In this document: positions 50,129-63,427 of the stretch, piece by piece | How positions within the stretch are numbered: position 1 is the first letter of the stretch | Layout: each line of letters opens with the position of its first letter | Assembly: GCF_047511655.1 (NCBI RefSeq) | Contig: NC_133389.1 | Coordinates: forward strand, 149,373,973 to 149,437,972 | Origin: Castor canadensis | Lineage: Eukaryota > Chordata > Mammalia > Rodentia > Castoridae | Direction of reading: 5' to 3' | Length of the DNA: 64,000 nucleotides | Position numbers and translations under genes: made by a program | Notes under the pieces: generated by a model | Seen by the model: the letters and a program-made list of their open reading frames with translations, nothing else | Told to the model about the DNA's origin: nothing | Database searches by the model: none

Positions 50129-52769
50129 TCGGGGAGTAGTGTACCCATATTACCTAAAGAAACATTAACAGTACTCTTCCTTGACGACAGTAAGGAGGAC
50201 TTCTGTGTATTTTAATATGCTGCAAATATGAGAAGCTCTTAATCAGCACTGGTTTCACTCATTCTTAACAATTTAGTGATGGCACATTTTCTACCTAATT
50301 AGACAAATGCAGCACTGCCAAACTAATATTATGCTACATATGAATTTTTAAATTCCTAAAACATGCAAACAAACATATCACTCTAAAAATATAGCTGATA
50401 TAAGTGAATTCCAGCCCTAAGTTTTCAATGGTTTGGCTTCTGGTCAACATAGACATTTTTTAGTGGCTTGGTATCTCTTTAAATATAGTCCTCCCCAAGT
50501 CACAGAGGATGTGCCAGCTGTATTCTCATCTTAAGAGTTCTGCTGACTGGTTCCAGTTATTTTTCCTCATTTTTCATATTTGACTGTAATAAATAATTAA
50601 TCCACAGCTTTGTATTTTTATGACAAAAATAAATTCAGCAAAGCAGTGTCACTCAGAAACAGGCACAATGCAAAAAAAAAAAAAAGAATTTCATAGTAGT
50701 GGTGGGATCAAGGCCAATGGCTAGAGCAAATTCAATGTGCAGTGTGCTCTTTAGCCACGATCAGAGTGATAGGAATAAACTTTAACAGAGTATGAGTTTC
50801 TCTTAGCTATTAAATATTATCAGCATACTCTGGTTCTGACATACTAACACAAAAGATAATAAACTCATAAATTAATTGGCTGTTGACTTCTAAGATTTAC
50901 TTCACTCAAACTGGTCAACTCTAAGATACAATACTAAGTTAAATATCCATTCAGGTACCTATCTAAAAGTCCACACAGATGAGAATTTCTGGACAAGGAA
51001 CCCAGACAAGTATGGTATGGGAGTGAGTTGTCCTCACTCACAATAGAAAGTGGGTTTGCATATTGTTATCTGAGATTCCTTTAAGTTTCCATGTATGTCA
51101 ACATCATATAATTGAAACGAGTCTTTCACTGAGATCTAGAATAAATCACTCCTGGACTGAACTAGGATGGATCCTGAAAGACAAGTCCATGCAAAGTCAG
51201 TGGTTCCTAAAGGTCTTGTTTGGTCTTCTGCTTGTTCAAAACAAAAGTCTGGACCTGATCACATCAAAACAGGGGTGGAAGGAGGTGAGTTTTTCATTCG
51301 GCTAAATTTCCATAGTTGGCATGATCTTTTATTTAAGGCTATCTATTTCACTGACTGATATGAAATTCGAGAGTATTGTACTTTATGGAATGATACTGAT
51401 AATAGATGGAGGCTTCTCTTGAATTGTTCAAATCTATGTATTTCTAAAATAAAAGGTCAGTGAACCTGTATTGGGCCCCTCTTTAATTTTAAGAAATTAA
51501 AATCTCACAGTCTGTTAACTACTGCTATGTGACTCAGTATGTAGGTCTAATTATCTATAGGGAGGGACCTTGGTGTTTGGATAAGGACCTACTCAGTAAA
51601 GGACCAAGACAGGAAGGAGGTGGATGGGTCCTGCAGGGTAATCAACCCTATGACTCTGTCTCACAGGAGTGGGTAGTTGTGCTACTTACTAACTGTGCAA
51701 CCTGCCATCTACCCACCTGGGTTCACTGCAGACTTTTTATAGAGACCACCTTGACAAGTCCCTGAGTCTGACAATTTGAGCAGTTTACTTTGTGACTTTG
51801 GTGTGAGAAACTGACTAATGATAGCATGAAAGCTTTGACTGAGAGGTCAATATTTGGATGAAAAGTGACTTGCTGGACCCATTCACTTCTGGCTCCTCCC
51901 AGGCACAGGCAGGTGCAGCAAAAAGAAAGTAGACACAGATAACCAAGGGTATATTTCACCACATCCTTCATTGCCTCTCCTAATTTATCTTTATTGTAAA
52001 ACATACTTTCTTCTTCATCCATCCTCATCTCTTCCATTCTTCACGCACATGTGTACACACAAGTACTCTTGCCTCAACTTTCCTTTTCTACACAGAAGGA
52101 ATGTCAGAAAGAGAATGTAAAGAGTCCTCTTTGGTGGCAGCTGCAACTGAAGTTATTGGGCAGCTGGACTGAACCAATGCGTGGGCAAAACTCTGGGGAA
52201 TCTCACCACGGAAACCCTAGTTAATGCTTCTTGAAAGCAGTTGATTTGAGATTATAAAAAGAGTCAGTAAACTCAATTACTTTCAGAAGGAAATATTATT
52301 TGCTTCAGTGAGAACAAAAACTAAGCCAAAAAAAAACCCCCATGTTACCCAAATGAAGGCAGATTTCTAAAAGAGGAAACCAAAGACAATAAAAACTCAT
52401 TTTAAAATCTAAATATGTCACAATTTTTCTCAAAGTTTTGGTTGGGTTCAAAGGTATTCTTCAGGTCACATGGCAATTTCTTTTCTTTCCAATCAAACAT
52501 TCCCTGAGGAATTTGGATCAGTTTTTCTTTAGAAAACAAACCGAGGGAGAAGCTGCTTTCTGATGAGGAGACTTCATTCTCCTCAAGTGTGGCGTCACAA
52601 ACTTGCCAGGAATGGGCTCAGGAAAGCAGCTGCCTTTGGCCTTTCACTTCTTGCACATTTTTCTCTGTTCACACCTATCCAGACACAGTGCCCACTGTAA
52701 TAGCAGGGTCCTCTCTCTTGGGGGACAAGGCAGGAGCCCTCCTCTGATGGGAGGTGGTGTGGTGTACAC
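50129..52769. other. Unique intronic stretch
   Basis: About 2.6 kb up to the SINE next to the CUT2 exon. No repeat or exon recognised. Confidence 0.45.
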
Positions 52770-52770
52770 T

Positions 52771-52864
52771 ATTTTTTTTTCCTTTGGTTTTACTGGGGTT
52801 TGAACTTAGGGCCTCATGCTTGCTAGGCAGGTGCTTTCACCAGTTCAGCCACTCTGCCAGCCCC
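52771..52864 (-). mobile_element. ID SINE close to the CUT2 exon donor
   Basis: Reverse ID: T9, 'tactggggtttgaacttagg', 'gcctcatgcttgctaggcag', 'cactctgccagcccc'. It lies about 90 bases past the exon's 5' splice site and is in sense with SATB2. Confidence 0.85.
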
Positions 52865-52874
52865 TGGTGTGCTA

Positions 52875-53240
<366 letters not shown>

Positions 53241-53400
53241 TCACGTTTTTCTGTAAAATTGATCCCACCAACCTGGGGAGCTACTAAAACAGTGTGACTA
53301 AAAACAATCAGTGTCCATATTGGGGGTCACGGCAATGCCCATGACCATTCACTCTTGTTACCTGTCACTCTTCCTGTAGAATACATTCTCAATTAGTTCC

Positions 53401-53703
53401 TTTCTTTCTTTTTCCTTTTGGCAGTACCAGGGTCTGAACTCAGGTCCTAAAGCTTGCCAGGCAAACTCTACTTGAGCCATGCTCCCAGCCCTTTTGATTT
53501 AGTTATTTTTTTTAATAGAGTCTCACATATATGTCCAGGCTGGCCTAGACTGTGATCCTCCTTATTTATGACAAGCATGGACCACCACATCCAGATTTTT
53601 ATTGGTTCTTGCTAACTTTTTGCCCATACTGGCACTGAAAATTTTCCTGATCTCTATCTCATGTGTAGCTGGGATTACAGGTATGAGCTATAGAGCCCAG
53701 ACT
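53401..53703 (-). mobile_element. Trimeric B1-B1-ID SINE
   Basis: Read in reverse: ID part 'ggtctgaactcaggtcctaa', the linker 'gatttagttatttttttta', a B1 unit 'gtccaggctggcctagactg' and a second B1 unit 'gctaactttttgcccatact', 'gtagctgggattacaggtat'. Same architecture and linker as 35405-35690. Confidence 0.8.
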
Positions 53704-56700
53704 GCAGTTTCCTTATTTGAAAATTCCTTCAGATACTCGAACAAGATTATAGTTACTCAATTCTTAGAAAAAGTAATTTTTATTGTTCAGCCACAGTTTT
53801 TACACCTTACCCAACAAGTTAGTATTCTACTCTAAGAACGAGTGAAGATGAACAAATATGTATTATGAGATAAAAAACTCTAAAGAAGAAAAAAAGCTGT
53901 GTAGGTAAAAAGAGCAGTGGATTCTCCAAGGAGGAAATAGTCCTACAATCATTAGTAACTGCAGAACAAATGCAATAGCTTTAACTAGAATGGAAACAAA
54001 TGTATATTTGCTCCATCTCTGAATGCCCTGTGCTGGAGGCCCTCTTAACCATCAGCTTCCCACCACAGCCACACCTGCAGGAAGGCAGGCAGTTGGTCGG
54101 GCTGCACCTGCAAATGTCTGCCTCCCAACTTTGGCATCCGGATGTTCTCTCTCTTGCAACTGCATGAGAAAGAAAATGTAATGCAAATAATGATGGATTA
54201 TATGAAAATAATACAGAGGATGCTGTCAACATCGCTCACTGACTCATGTCAAAATATTTTACCCAGTAGCTTTCTAACCCATCATTCCCAAGCTATGTCG
54301 CTAATTTTAAAAACAAGAACTGTCCCACGGTATGCCTCTTGCAAAAAGAATAAAAATTTTTCTAAAAAGGTGCATACATGCAATTGACTTCATGAAAGAT
54401 AAACCCCAAGCCTCAACAAATTCTGTATCATAACTTGTAAGCCAATGAAAGTTCCTGACATGCAACATAAAAACCTCGTATACTATCATGAGCCGTTGTT
54501 TGTCTAACTCTCCACTGTGTCTTCTGCCTTTACCCAAAAAAAAGGCAAGATTTGATTATCTCCGCTGCATCAGCCAAGACAGCAACACCAGCTGTTCTCA
54601 TTGTGCAGCCTCTTCCTCGCGGCCTCCATGTTAATAACCTGATCATTCCATTTTCTCCTTCAACTGCCGGCTGCAGCACCGCGAAGAGACAAAAACCCAG
54701 GCCCATCTGCAGCAGCTGTAGGCACTGAACTGTGAAGCCACTGGGGATTTATAAACTAATCTGTAACACAACACTGCCTTGTTTTTACAAGTGAGAGGCC
54801 ACATTTGCGCAGACCTGATCTTTTCTTGCAATAAACTGGGAGCTTGGGAGAGTTAGAGGGTTAGGAAGAATGAAAACAAGATATCTTATCATTTGCTTGG
54901 AAATGTTTTCCAAGTATTTTCATAGATTATTTTTTCAACTTGATTAAGGGACAGGTAATGGTTAATTTTCAAGGTACCAAGTATATGAAAAAATGAAGAT
55001 AAATTTTTATCCCTACCACAAAATAGATGTTATTAAAAACAAAAATCTCCTGGTCCCAAAGCATTTCCTCAAGGGTTTCTTCATACAAAGGGAAGAATTC
55101 TTGAAATGGAAAATAAACCATCTGTGGAAAAAAATAAGCTTCTATTTCTCTGTCTTTTCACAGATCTGAATAAGTCTCCAACTGAATTCTTTCAAATGTT
55201 TCAAACAGGTATGTTTAACATCTCCCAGGGGAAGCAATAGCATGGAGACCAACCATTGAATGGAAAATAAAAACAAAAACCTACATCTGTTAAAAGATGA
55301 AGTTCTGAGATACCCAGACCTGAAGGAAGATAGCACCTGCTGTCTTGAGGGATGAATTGCATTGTTAAGCCACAGCTTGAAAGGAGACAGGTGGCAGCTG
55401 AGTGGTATCTCCACTTACGACACTTGGAATGTCTTGCACAACATTCATTGCCACATTTGATTTATATGTGCTGTTATAATCTGTACTCATTACAATCACT
55501 TAGAACAACACATACAGTCCTCGTTATGGACTGTGTGCTATCTGCCATCAGTCTTTAAGAAGTGTAGTGCTCAATTTGCCCACTGACATCCCAGGTCTTG
55601 ACCTTGAAGCTATTAGGGAGCAGATTAGACACAAGTGTGGTCATGTGTGCAGACATACGCAAACCAAATTAATTTCTGGCACAGGGAAGTACCCAACAAG
55701 ACCCTGTTCTTAGGGCACTAGAGAACTTCCTCAAATCCCTGAAGAGCTGAGCTAACAGCATGTTTAAGGGAACCCAGTTTTGAAGATGAAGCACATTCAT
55801 GGTATTTAGAGGGTTATTAATCTACTTTCCCCACAAAGTGTTTGCTTGGCTGATCAGATTAAGGGATGGAGCCTTCAACAGTGCACCCCCTCCACAGCAG
55901 GCCCCAACAAATCTGTGATACTTCACAGCCTTGGACATATTGCACCATGTGTACCCAGCTGCTTCAATAATTAGCTTATGAATGTATCAGCTGGTTCTGT
56001 GATTTTTATAAATAATAACTAACCTACAGAGCAGAAAGATTGTGGGGAGCCTTACAGTTGCACAAAATCATAAGGTGCTCCTAATTCTGACTTGCTCTTG
56101 TAACTAAATGCTGAGATTTCCTACTAGTTGAGCCCCTATGGCACCATTTATAAATATTTATTTTGTATCTAAAATGGAAACATTTTTTTCTCAGTTTTCT
56201 TCATGGCAGCCATGATGTGCTTTCCCCTCGCTCTGACTCGCTTGCTCCCTCCATGAAATCTATTCTTCCACCTCACTTCCCTCTCACCCACCATCTTTTT
56301 ATTCACATGACCCTTCCACAGCCCACTTGGGATGCTTCTCTCTGTTTTCTCAATAGGATCTCTTAGTAGCTTGTTTGGTGGCTAATGAATGTGTGAGGAA
56401 GTGCCATGCTGTTGCATGAACACACGTGTGTAACTGTCACTGAACTCATCACAGAAGAGATAAAGGGTTCCTACGTTGGGATTTTTTTTCATTTATATAA
56501 TTTTTGCATGCCATCCAAGAAAGTTTTGCAGTATCAGGCAAAAAAAAAAAGTGTAAATGTCAAATAAAACAGTGACAGATGACAGTATTCTCTATTGAAT
56601 AGCACTGTTTCTGTCGTGCATGTTCAATGGGAACTCATGAATTATTAATAAGCAAATCTCCTTTTTATGTTAAAAATCTCAAGTAGGTTTTTTGTTGTTG

Positions 56701-56974
56701 TTCCCTATGTGTTATGTGGAGCACTCCAGGAGAATTATTCTCATTTCAGAAATGCTGATACAGAAGTTCATCTGATTTTCAGCCTTGGCCAGCTCTGCAA
56801 GTGAGCACTGTGAATCGTAGACCACATACCCGTTTGTGACTTCTCCCTTAGTCTGGCTGTAAGTTCTGATCACAGGTTGAATATTCATCAGTAAGTTTAG
56901 CTTTTGCAGTCTGATAAAACTGAGACTAAGTGACTCATACATGTTTGAGCACTGCTAGCAAGCGCAGAAAGTAT
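53704..56974. other. Unique, repeat-poor intronic stretch
   Basis: About 3.3 kb with no transposable element or exon recognised. Contains two blocks that look like candidate conserved regulatory DNA (54560-54830 and 55700-56160). Confidence 0.5.
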
Positions 56975-57115
56975 TAAACTTGGAGCCCTGAGACCTGACT
57001 GCTCTGTCATTAAATAACCGAATGACCTTTGGGTGAATGGTTTGCCTGTTGGAGCTTCTGGATGCTCAACTGTGAAAGGAGGGGTTTAGAAAAGATGGTC
57101 TCTAAGTTCCTTTCC
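56975..57115 (+). mobile_element. MIR SINE
   Basis: 'ttggagccctgagacctgac', 'aaccgaatgacctttgggtg', 'ggtctctaagttcctttcc': forward MIR. Confidence 0.6.
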
Positions 57116-57299
57116 ACTTTCACTCTCCATCATCTGTTACCTACCTTGCTACTTGTCCTAAGTAGCAGAGAATGGTTAGTCAGCAGAGTTTAAACTACAA
57201 AGAAGAAACTACCTTCACCAACTGGTCGAGATTAACATTACTAGAGATGAGCTACTGACACATCAATGTTGTGATACAATGAGCCATAAAGGACACAAA

Positions 57300-57895
57300 A
57301 TCACATCAGTGGTAGTCTTGCCCAAAATGTATAGCCACAGTCAAATCATGAGAGAACATCAGAACAGCCTAAGCTGAGGGGAGCTTGACAGAATAATCAA
57401 TCAGCTTTTCAAAGGTGACAAGGCCATAAAAGGCAAGACTTGGGGGCTGGAGGCATGATTCATGTGGTCGTATGTCTGTGGAGCAGGTGTAAAGCTCTGA
57501 GTTCAAACCCCAGTACTGCATTAAAAAAAAAAAAAAGGCAAAACTTAGGAATAGTTGTAGACTGAAGAAAATTAAGGAGAATTAGAAGATTTGACAACTT
57601 GATGCAGTGTGGTTCCTGGATGGAATCTGAAATCTTGGAACAGAAATGGACACTAGTAGAAAAATTGGCGAAATCAGAATGCATTTCTAGTTTAGCCAAT
57701 AGTATTGAAACAATGTTAATTTCCTGGTTCTGATAACTGCACTATTATCACTAATTATCCTATAGTAGAGTAAGGTGTCAAATTAGAGGAAGCTACATGA
57801 GAGACATACAGTACAGTACGATTAGCCCTTCTGTACTGTTTTTGCAAGTTTCCAAGTCTAAAATTAGTTCAACATTTTAAAAAATCCAGAGACTA
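57300..57895 (+). mobile_element. Ancient LINE-1-like 3' end split by an ID SINE
   Basis: In order: 'atgagagaacatcagaacag', 'gaataatcaatcagcttttc', then after the SINE 'gacaacttgatgcagtgtgg', 'ttcctggatggaatctgaaa', 'caatgttaatttcctggttc', 'tgtactgtttttgcaagttt'. This is a familiar mammal-wide LINE 3' terminus. Confidence 0.55.
57442..57532 (+). mobile_element. ID SINE
   Basis: 'ggggctggaggcatgattca', 'aaagctctgagttcaaaccc', A14 tail. The duplication aaaaggcaRaactt-like lies at 57428-57441 and 57533-57546 with one mismatch. Confidence 0.85.
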
Positions 57896-58519
57896 TCTAA
57901 AACTTATATAGGAAAATACACATGGAGCCTAAGTGCAATTATACCAAGGGATTCACGACTAAAATAGTCTTTTACCTTTAAAATCTGTACCAAAGAGGGA
58001 ACATACATTAAAAGACTGCTTCTTTATAATCGATGGTTAAAGAGTTCCTGAACATTCAGTGCATAAGCAAATAATAGTTATTAACATCTCATTTTAGTCA
58101 TCTCATCAGCCTCTTAAACAAATCTATTTCCCTCAGTAGAAAAAACAACTCTGATCACCCACCCTTTCTAACTGCAGGTGAGATGACACTCAGACCAGTC
58201 AAGATACAGCGTGTTTATAATCCACATGTCCATGAAAGTTGCATACCAATCGAAATTTACAAAGCAAATCATGTTGTAAATGCATTAGGATTCCTTACTA
58301 CTTGAAGAAATGTATCACTAATTCTGTTTGGAAGATGAGTAATAACTCCATAGCTTATCCTTTAGTAGAATGACAGTTTCATTGATGAGTTACATAAGGA
58401 AGCAACCTTTAGGTTATAATTCAAGTGCATTAGAAGAATCAACAGTCAGGAACGTAAATTGCTCGTTTCTCTCTCATGACTTCACCTGTCCCCCGTCAAT
58501 TCCTCTATTGATCTTGTTC

Positions 58520-58928
58520 TTCAGCTGCTGCAAATTACTCCATCCCTAGAGGTGCTGGAAACACTTTCACCTCCATGCTTTCACCATGTTTCCCCCTTTG
58601 CTGGAATGTCTCTTCACTAAAGCTCTGATCCTATGAGATGTGCTTCAAGGCTCAGCTGACATGGTCTCAGCTGACCTCCCATTAAACTGGTTGCTCACTT
58701 CTGTATGACCCTCAAGCATTTTGTGTATACTCTTTCACAATATGATGACTGCTACTGTTGGAGGTGGCACATCTGTATCCCTATCAGAATAGTCAGCTTC
58801 TTGATGGGAGTGGAGGGAAAGGCTGGCTTCTTACTCATTCTAGCCTCTTCAGAGCAGGGTATGATTCCTTGCACATAGTAGATGCTTCTAGATGCTCATT
58901 AGATGAAACTGAAATTACTAGATTATAT
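58520..58928 (+). mobile_element. L2 LINE 3' end
   Basis: 'ccctttgctggaatgtctct', 'gcttcaaggctcagctgaca', 'cctcaagcattttgtgtata', 'attccttgcacatagtagat': a well-preserved L2 terminus. Confidence 0.75.
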
Positions 58929-58942
58929 AGAAATTAGCCTAG

Positions 58943-59090
58943 GGCCGGCAGAGTGGCTCAAGTGGTAGAATGCCTGCCTAGTAAGTGTGAGGCCCTGAGT
59001 TTAAACTCCAGTACCACCAAACAAAAGAAGGAAGGAAGGAAGAGAGGGAGGGAGGGAAAAAAGGAGGAAAGGAGGGAGGGAGGGAGGGAA
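58943..59090 (+). mobile_element. ID SINE whose tail became a (GGAA)n microsatellite
   Basis: 'gcagagtggctcaagtggta', 'tgcctgcctagtaagtgtga', 'ggccctgagtttaaactcc', then 'caaacaaaag' and about 65 bases of ggaa/ggga units. The duplication agaaattaRcctag is at 58929-58942 and 59091-59104 (one mismatch), so the microsatellite lies inside the insertion. Confidence 0.9.
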
Positions 59091-59553
59091 AGAAATTAAC
59101 CTAGAAGAATATCTTGTAGTTTCAGAGTGATTGTTGAAAAGAACACTAATTGCCAGAAGCAATCATGTTTCAAGATTTTTTCCTATTTCTAATGCACGAA
59201 CTTTTCATCTTAATCCTATCGGCTCTAGGAACCACTGAAGATATTTTAACTGATAAGACAAAGAATGAACTCTTCTTTTTTTCCCTCCCTCATTTTTTTC
59301 TATTAAACAAGAAGTTCTTGGGGGAAAAGACTATAATAAAGTCAAGAACACCACTTATCCTAGCCTAGAAATTTTTTTCCACAGTGAAATCATGGGTATT
59401 AACCAGAACCCACAATGGCCTGATAGTGGTAAAGTACATACTTCATAGGCTTCATTCTCTAGGAGCTTTCACTCTTAAAAGAAATGGCACCTATCATAAG
59501 CACCAAACTGTATTAATCATTTAAAATATGTTCTCAAATTTTTAACCATTTTC

Positions 59554-59592
59554 TTCTCTCTCTCTCTTCTCTTTCTCTCTCTCACTTTCTGC
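59554..59592. repeat. (TC)n tract
   Basis: 'ttctctctctctcttctctt' and following tctctc. Confidence 0.9.
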
Positions 59593-60010
59593 TGTTGTGG
59601 CTTACATGGAAATTTCAAAAGCTCTCCTAGATTGAAAATAAATGGGAAAAAGCAATATCTAGTTCACTTACAACAAATTAAGAGTTTAAAATCCTTCAAA
59701 CCATATCAGAAGGTTGAGAATGTTCAAATGATCAGGGAGATCTTTTACAAACCAGTAATACAGCCTAGTTTGAGTTAGGACCATATCAGATACAAGTTTG
59801 AATTCTAGATCTAATGCTCATGAATGATATGGGGTGGTGTGGAGGGGGCACAGTGGATGAGAAAAGTGTGTGGGGGGGGGTTCCTGTCCATGGTACTGAA
59901 ATGTCACTCTATACAAAGTTACTTGTTTTCCCTATACCAGGGCACCTGGTTATGACTCCAACTTCTCCCATTCCTCGTGTCTTCTCTTTAAAAAGAAAGA
60001 GGGAGGGAAG

Positions 60011-60143
60011 GAGGGAGCCAGGCATGGTGGTACATGACTGTAATCCCAGCATGGAGAGGCTGAGGCAGGAGGATCATAAGTTTGACATTAGACTGGACTA
60101 CATGGTGAAACCCTGCCTCACAAAACAAAGAAAAAAAAAAAAG
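60011..60143 (+). mobile_element. B1-type SINE
   Basis: 'ccaggcatggtggtacatga', 'ctgtaatcccagcatggaga', 'gctgaggcaggaggatcata' and an A-rich tail. It is preceded by a purine run (59990-60013). Confidence 0.85.
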
Positions 60144-60150
60144 AAGGAAA

Positions 60151-62744
60151 GGAAACAAAAAAAGTAGAAAAACAAGTTTTATAATATTTCAGAATAAATA
60201 CAAATCAGTGGGGAACCAAAGTCCATAGCTTGCTCTGACCTCCAATAAAAGGGGATAACTCTGCCCCTGTTGAATATGGCTATGTGCTCTTTTCAGCAGG
60301 ACCTTGTCACAGTGGTGACTCTCAACTTGTGTGCCTAACACAGAGCTGAAGAGTGGATTCAAGCTACGAGATAGGAGGCGGCCGCACCCTCTTGCCCCTC
60401 TAGGAACTCTAATGAATGAAAAAGTCAGCAAATGAACAGTTCCTCAGGAGGATGACTCAGGCTCTTGCAGCAGAAATGTAAAAGGCCATTTACTCACCCA
60501 CATCTTCAATACAGAAAATGTCAGCATATGCAACCAAAAGGAAATGTTTTCTGAGTGTCTTAAAAGAAAATTCATATTATTAACCACAGACAGTTCGCCT
60601 TCTAAATGGAAGCACACAAAGTCCCCAAACAAACTTTTGTTAACTGTGAAAGGATTTCTCTTCAGCTGATTGAGACTCTTCTGAAGTGTGAAATGAGCCA
60701 GATAATATTCAGCTCTTGTTTCTTAGTCACCGAACTCTCTTTTCATGAATCCAATAAGTGTCTATTAGAATAAATAAGCCCACTAATGATTCAAGATAAC
60801 CTAATCAAGAAAACTGAAATGGATAAGAGGCTAACTACAAGAGGGACTTGTCAAGGGCTTCAGTGAATCCCTGACGAGGAGGTCATCTAAACCTGAAAAA
60901 GAATATGTTCTGAGCCTTTGGTTACAGTTCAAGGTTAATTATGTTATAGCATGTGGTAAGTAAAAGCAAACTGCTTCTTTTTTTATTTTCTAAAATTATA
61001 TACTAAGTTTTAGACTGCATTTTTATGGGAACCAATTTTCAGCTGTCTCTGGGCTATTTTACTCATGGAATACTATGGATGTGTTTGCCAAAACTGAGTC
61101 TGTAATTGAGAGTAATGAAAATTTTATTTCAGAACAATTCTTTAACTCTGTTATAGAGGGCTCAAGTCACAAGGGGATGACACAAAATTTTATTTCCCTC
61201 TTTATTATAGATAGACCGGAATGTATATATAGCTATACAATAATAGAAATTTACTATGGCTTCACCTTTATAAATATGCACACATACATGCATGTATACA
61301 TAGGTATACACACTGGAAAAAGCCATTCACATCTGTTGATGTGAATGTGCAATCTTTTACTTCTCCACTTAAATACTAGAACTATGTTAACAACAAAATG
61401 TACTATTCTAAGAAAACAACCAAACTGTTTTCATTCCCTTACTTCAGGTCCAAATTTTAGCACACCTGACGCAGCACTGTACATTGCAAACTTCCTCAAG
61501 AACTTATCAAAGCTGAGGTTGTGGAGGATCTGGGGGTAACAGAGCAGAAAGTCCTGAGTAAGACTCTCGAAAGATTAGGGTAGAGACAACAGGGAGTTAA
61601 ATGACAAGCACATAATACTCAAGAAGTGTGGCTAGCAAGTGTGTGCCTCCTTACATTGTGCACCCTAGGCACTCAGCTTGCCTCACCCTAGTCCTGATCC
61701 TATGAAAAGAACGGTCTCTACAGTAGCATGGGTGGGACCATTCATAGGCACCAACATTCTCCACTGTAAGAACCATGATTGAACTCATGTCTCTTCCCAA
61801 CAGGACTGATGAGTGTTTAGAAAAGTACTTTTAACATGGAAAGCAGATTTGCTCCAGAGTCACATTCAAATGTCCAAAAGTGAACAGGCAAAATAACTCA
61901 ATGTAAGGTTTCTACAATAAAACCAAGCTTAAAACCACTACAGAGACATTACCAATGGGTTAAAGGTATTTGACACTTGTAGAACTCCATATGCACTCTG
62001 TGACTAACCTTCCCTGACATCTAGTTAAGGAGTGCCATAAAGGTTAGTTTTAGGACATGAAACATAACATAACTGATTGTGAACATAGTAAAACAGAACC
62101 TATTCTTCATTATGAGGTTGATATCCAAACCGAGATCCTATGGGTATTTCTCCTGCTAATCCCTAAAAAGATTGCAATCCCTTGAGCTTATGCCAAGGGA
62201 AAAAGTCAGAGAGGCTGAAGAATCCACCTTGATGCTCCGGCATCATTGTGTTGACTGCCCACTTCGTATGACAGAATCTGAAGAAATGTTTTCACTATAA
62301 TAATAACTGGTAATTTTAGTGTAAATACATTAATGTTTTGAATTAGAGTTGACAGCCCCTAAACTTGTGTATATATTCCCAAGTTAATAAGAATAAAGAT
62401 TGCTTGCTCCTTGATGAACTGTCAGATGACTGTGTTCCAAGGACCCTCAATGGACAGGGAGGGCAGCTACTAAAGCAAGCCCCTGCTTGCTCATGAGGAA
62501 TACCAGTGGCAAAACAAAATCAGGAGCAGTGAAACTGACCAACTAATTTTACACTCTGCACCAGAGGGATCAGGACAGTCACACACCTACTTCAATGCCT
62601 GTGCCAGCCCAGGTCAAGAAAGCCATCCCCATTAACAGGAACGTTAAGTGTGAAACCACTTTTTGTGCAATATTTTCTAAAGGCTAATGAAGCCAAAGAT
62701 AATATTTTTATTTTATAAATGTATTCTCCTACATGTAAAGATAC
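60151..62744. other. Unique intronic stretch
   Basis: No repeat or exon recognised over about 2.6 kb. The short open frames are unsupported. Confidence 0.45.
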
Positions 62745-62833
62745 CCTTAATAAAGGAATTTAAATATTGTTAAGACGTCTGTATTACCCACAGCAATAAA
62801 TAGAGTTTATGAAATACCTATTAAAATTCCAAT

Positions 62834-62905
62834 GTTTGGGTTTGGAGATACAACTCAGTGGTAGAACGTAAGGCCCTGGATTCAATCCCCAGCACCAAAA
62901 TACAA
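62834..62905 (+). mobile_element. ID SINE in LINE-1
   Basis: 'ggagatacaactcagtggta', 'aaggccctggattcaatccc', 'cagcacc'. Part of the body ('gcttgcctagc') is missing. Confidence 0.75.
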
Positions 62906-62910
62906 ACGAA

Positions 62911-63107
62911 AGAGGATGCAATAGGAAAAGAATAGCCATTTCAACAAATGTTAGCAACTTAGGAGGCTGAGGTGGAGGACCAAGAGTCTAAAGCCTGCCT
63001 GGGCTACACAGCAAGTCCCCGTCTCAAAACAAAACAAAACAAAAACCAAAATGAATGGTTCTTGAAAAACTAGATTTCCACAAGCAAAAAAATGAAATTG
63101 GACTCTT
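62911..63107 (+). repeat. Duplicated LINE-1+B1 block, copy 1
   Basis: 197 bases, nearly identical to 63428-63619. Contains LINE-1 text, an embedded B1 fragment (62950-63045) and LINE-1 text again. It sits out of order relative to the LINE-1 consensus. Confidence 0.9.
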
Positions 63108-63204
63108 CATATGGAATCACAAGTCTCTGAACAGCCAAAGCAATACTGAGAAAGCAAAACAAAGTTGGAGGCACAATAGTTCCTAATTTAAAATTATATT
63201 ACAG

Positions 63205-63287
63205 GAGTTGGAGCTATAGCTCATTGGTACAGCACTTGCCTAGCATGTGCAAGCCCTTTGGTTCAATCTTCAATACTGCCTAAATCA
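63205..63287 (+). mobile_element. ID SINE in LINE-1
   Basis: 'ggagctatagctcattggta', 'cagcacttgcctagcatgtg', 'ggttcaatcttcaatactgc'. Confidence 0.8.
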
Positions 63288-63427
63288 ATAAAGTTATTAT
63301 AAATCTACAGTAATTAAAATAGTATGGTACTGGTATAAACCGAGAAACACAGACTGATGGAAGAAAACAGAGAGTCCAAAAATATATCCAAACATATGTA
63401 GTTAACCAATTTTCAACCAGTATACAG

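Noticed and set aside
54307-54831. Minus-strand frames of 62-76 codons considered as SATB2 exons
   Set aside because: None matches SATB2 sequence or has suitable splice sites.
59814-60167. 117-codon plus-strand frame
   Set aside because: Its second half is translated B1 SINE and A-rich tail; the first half has no recognisable domain.
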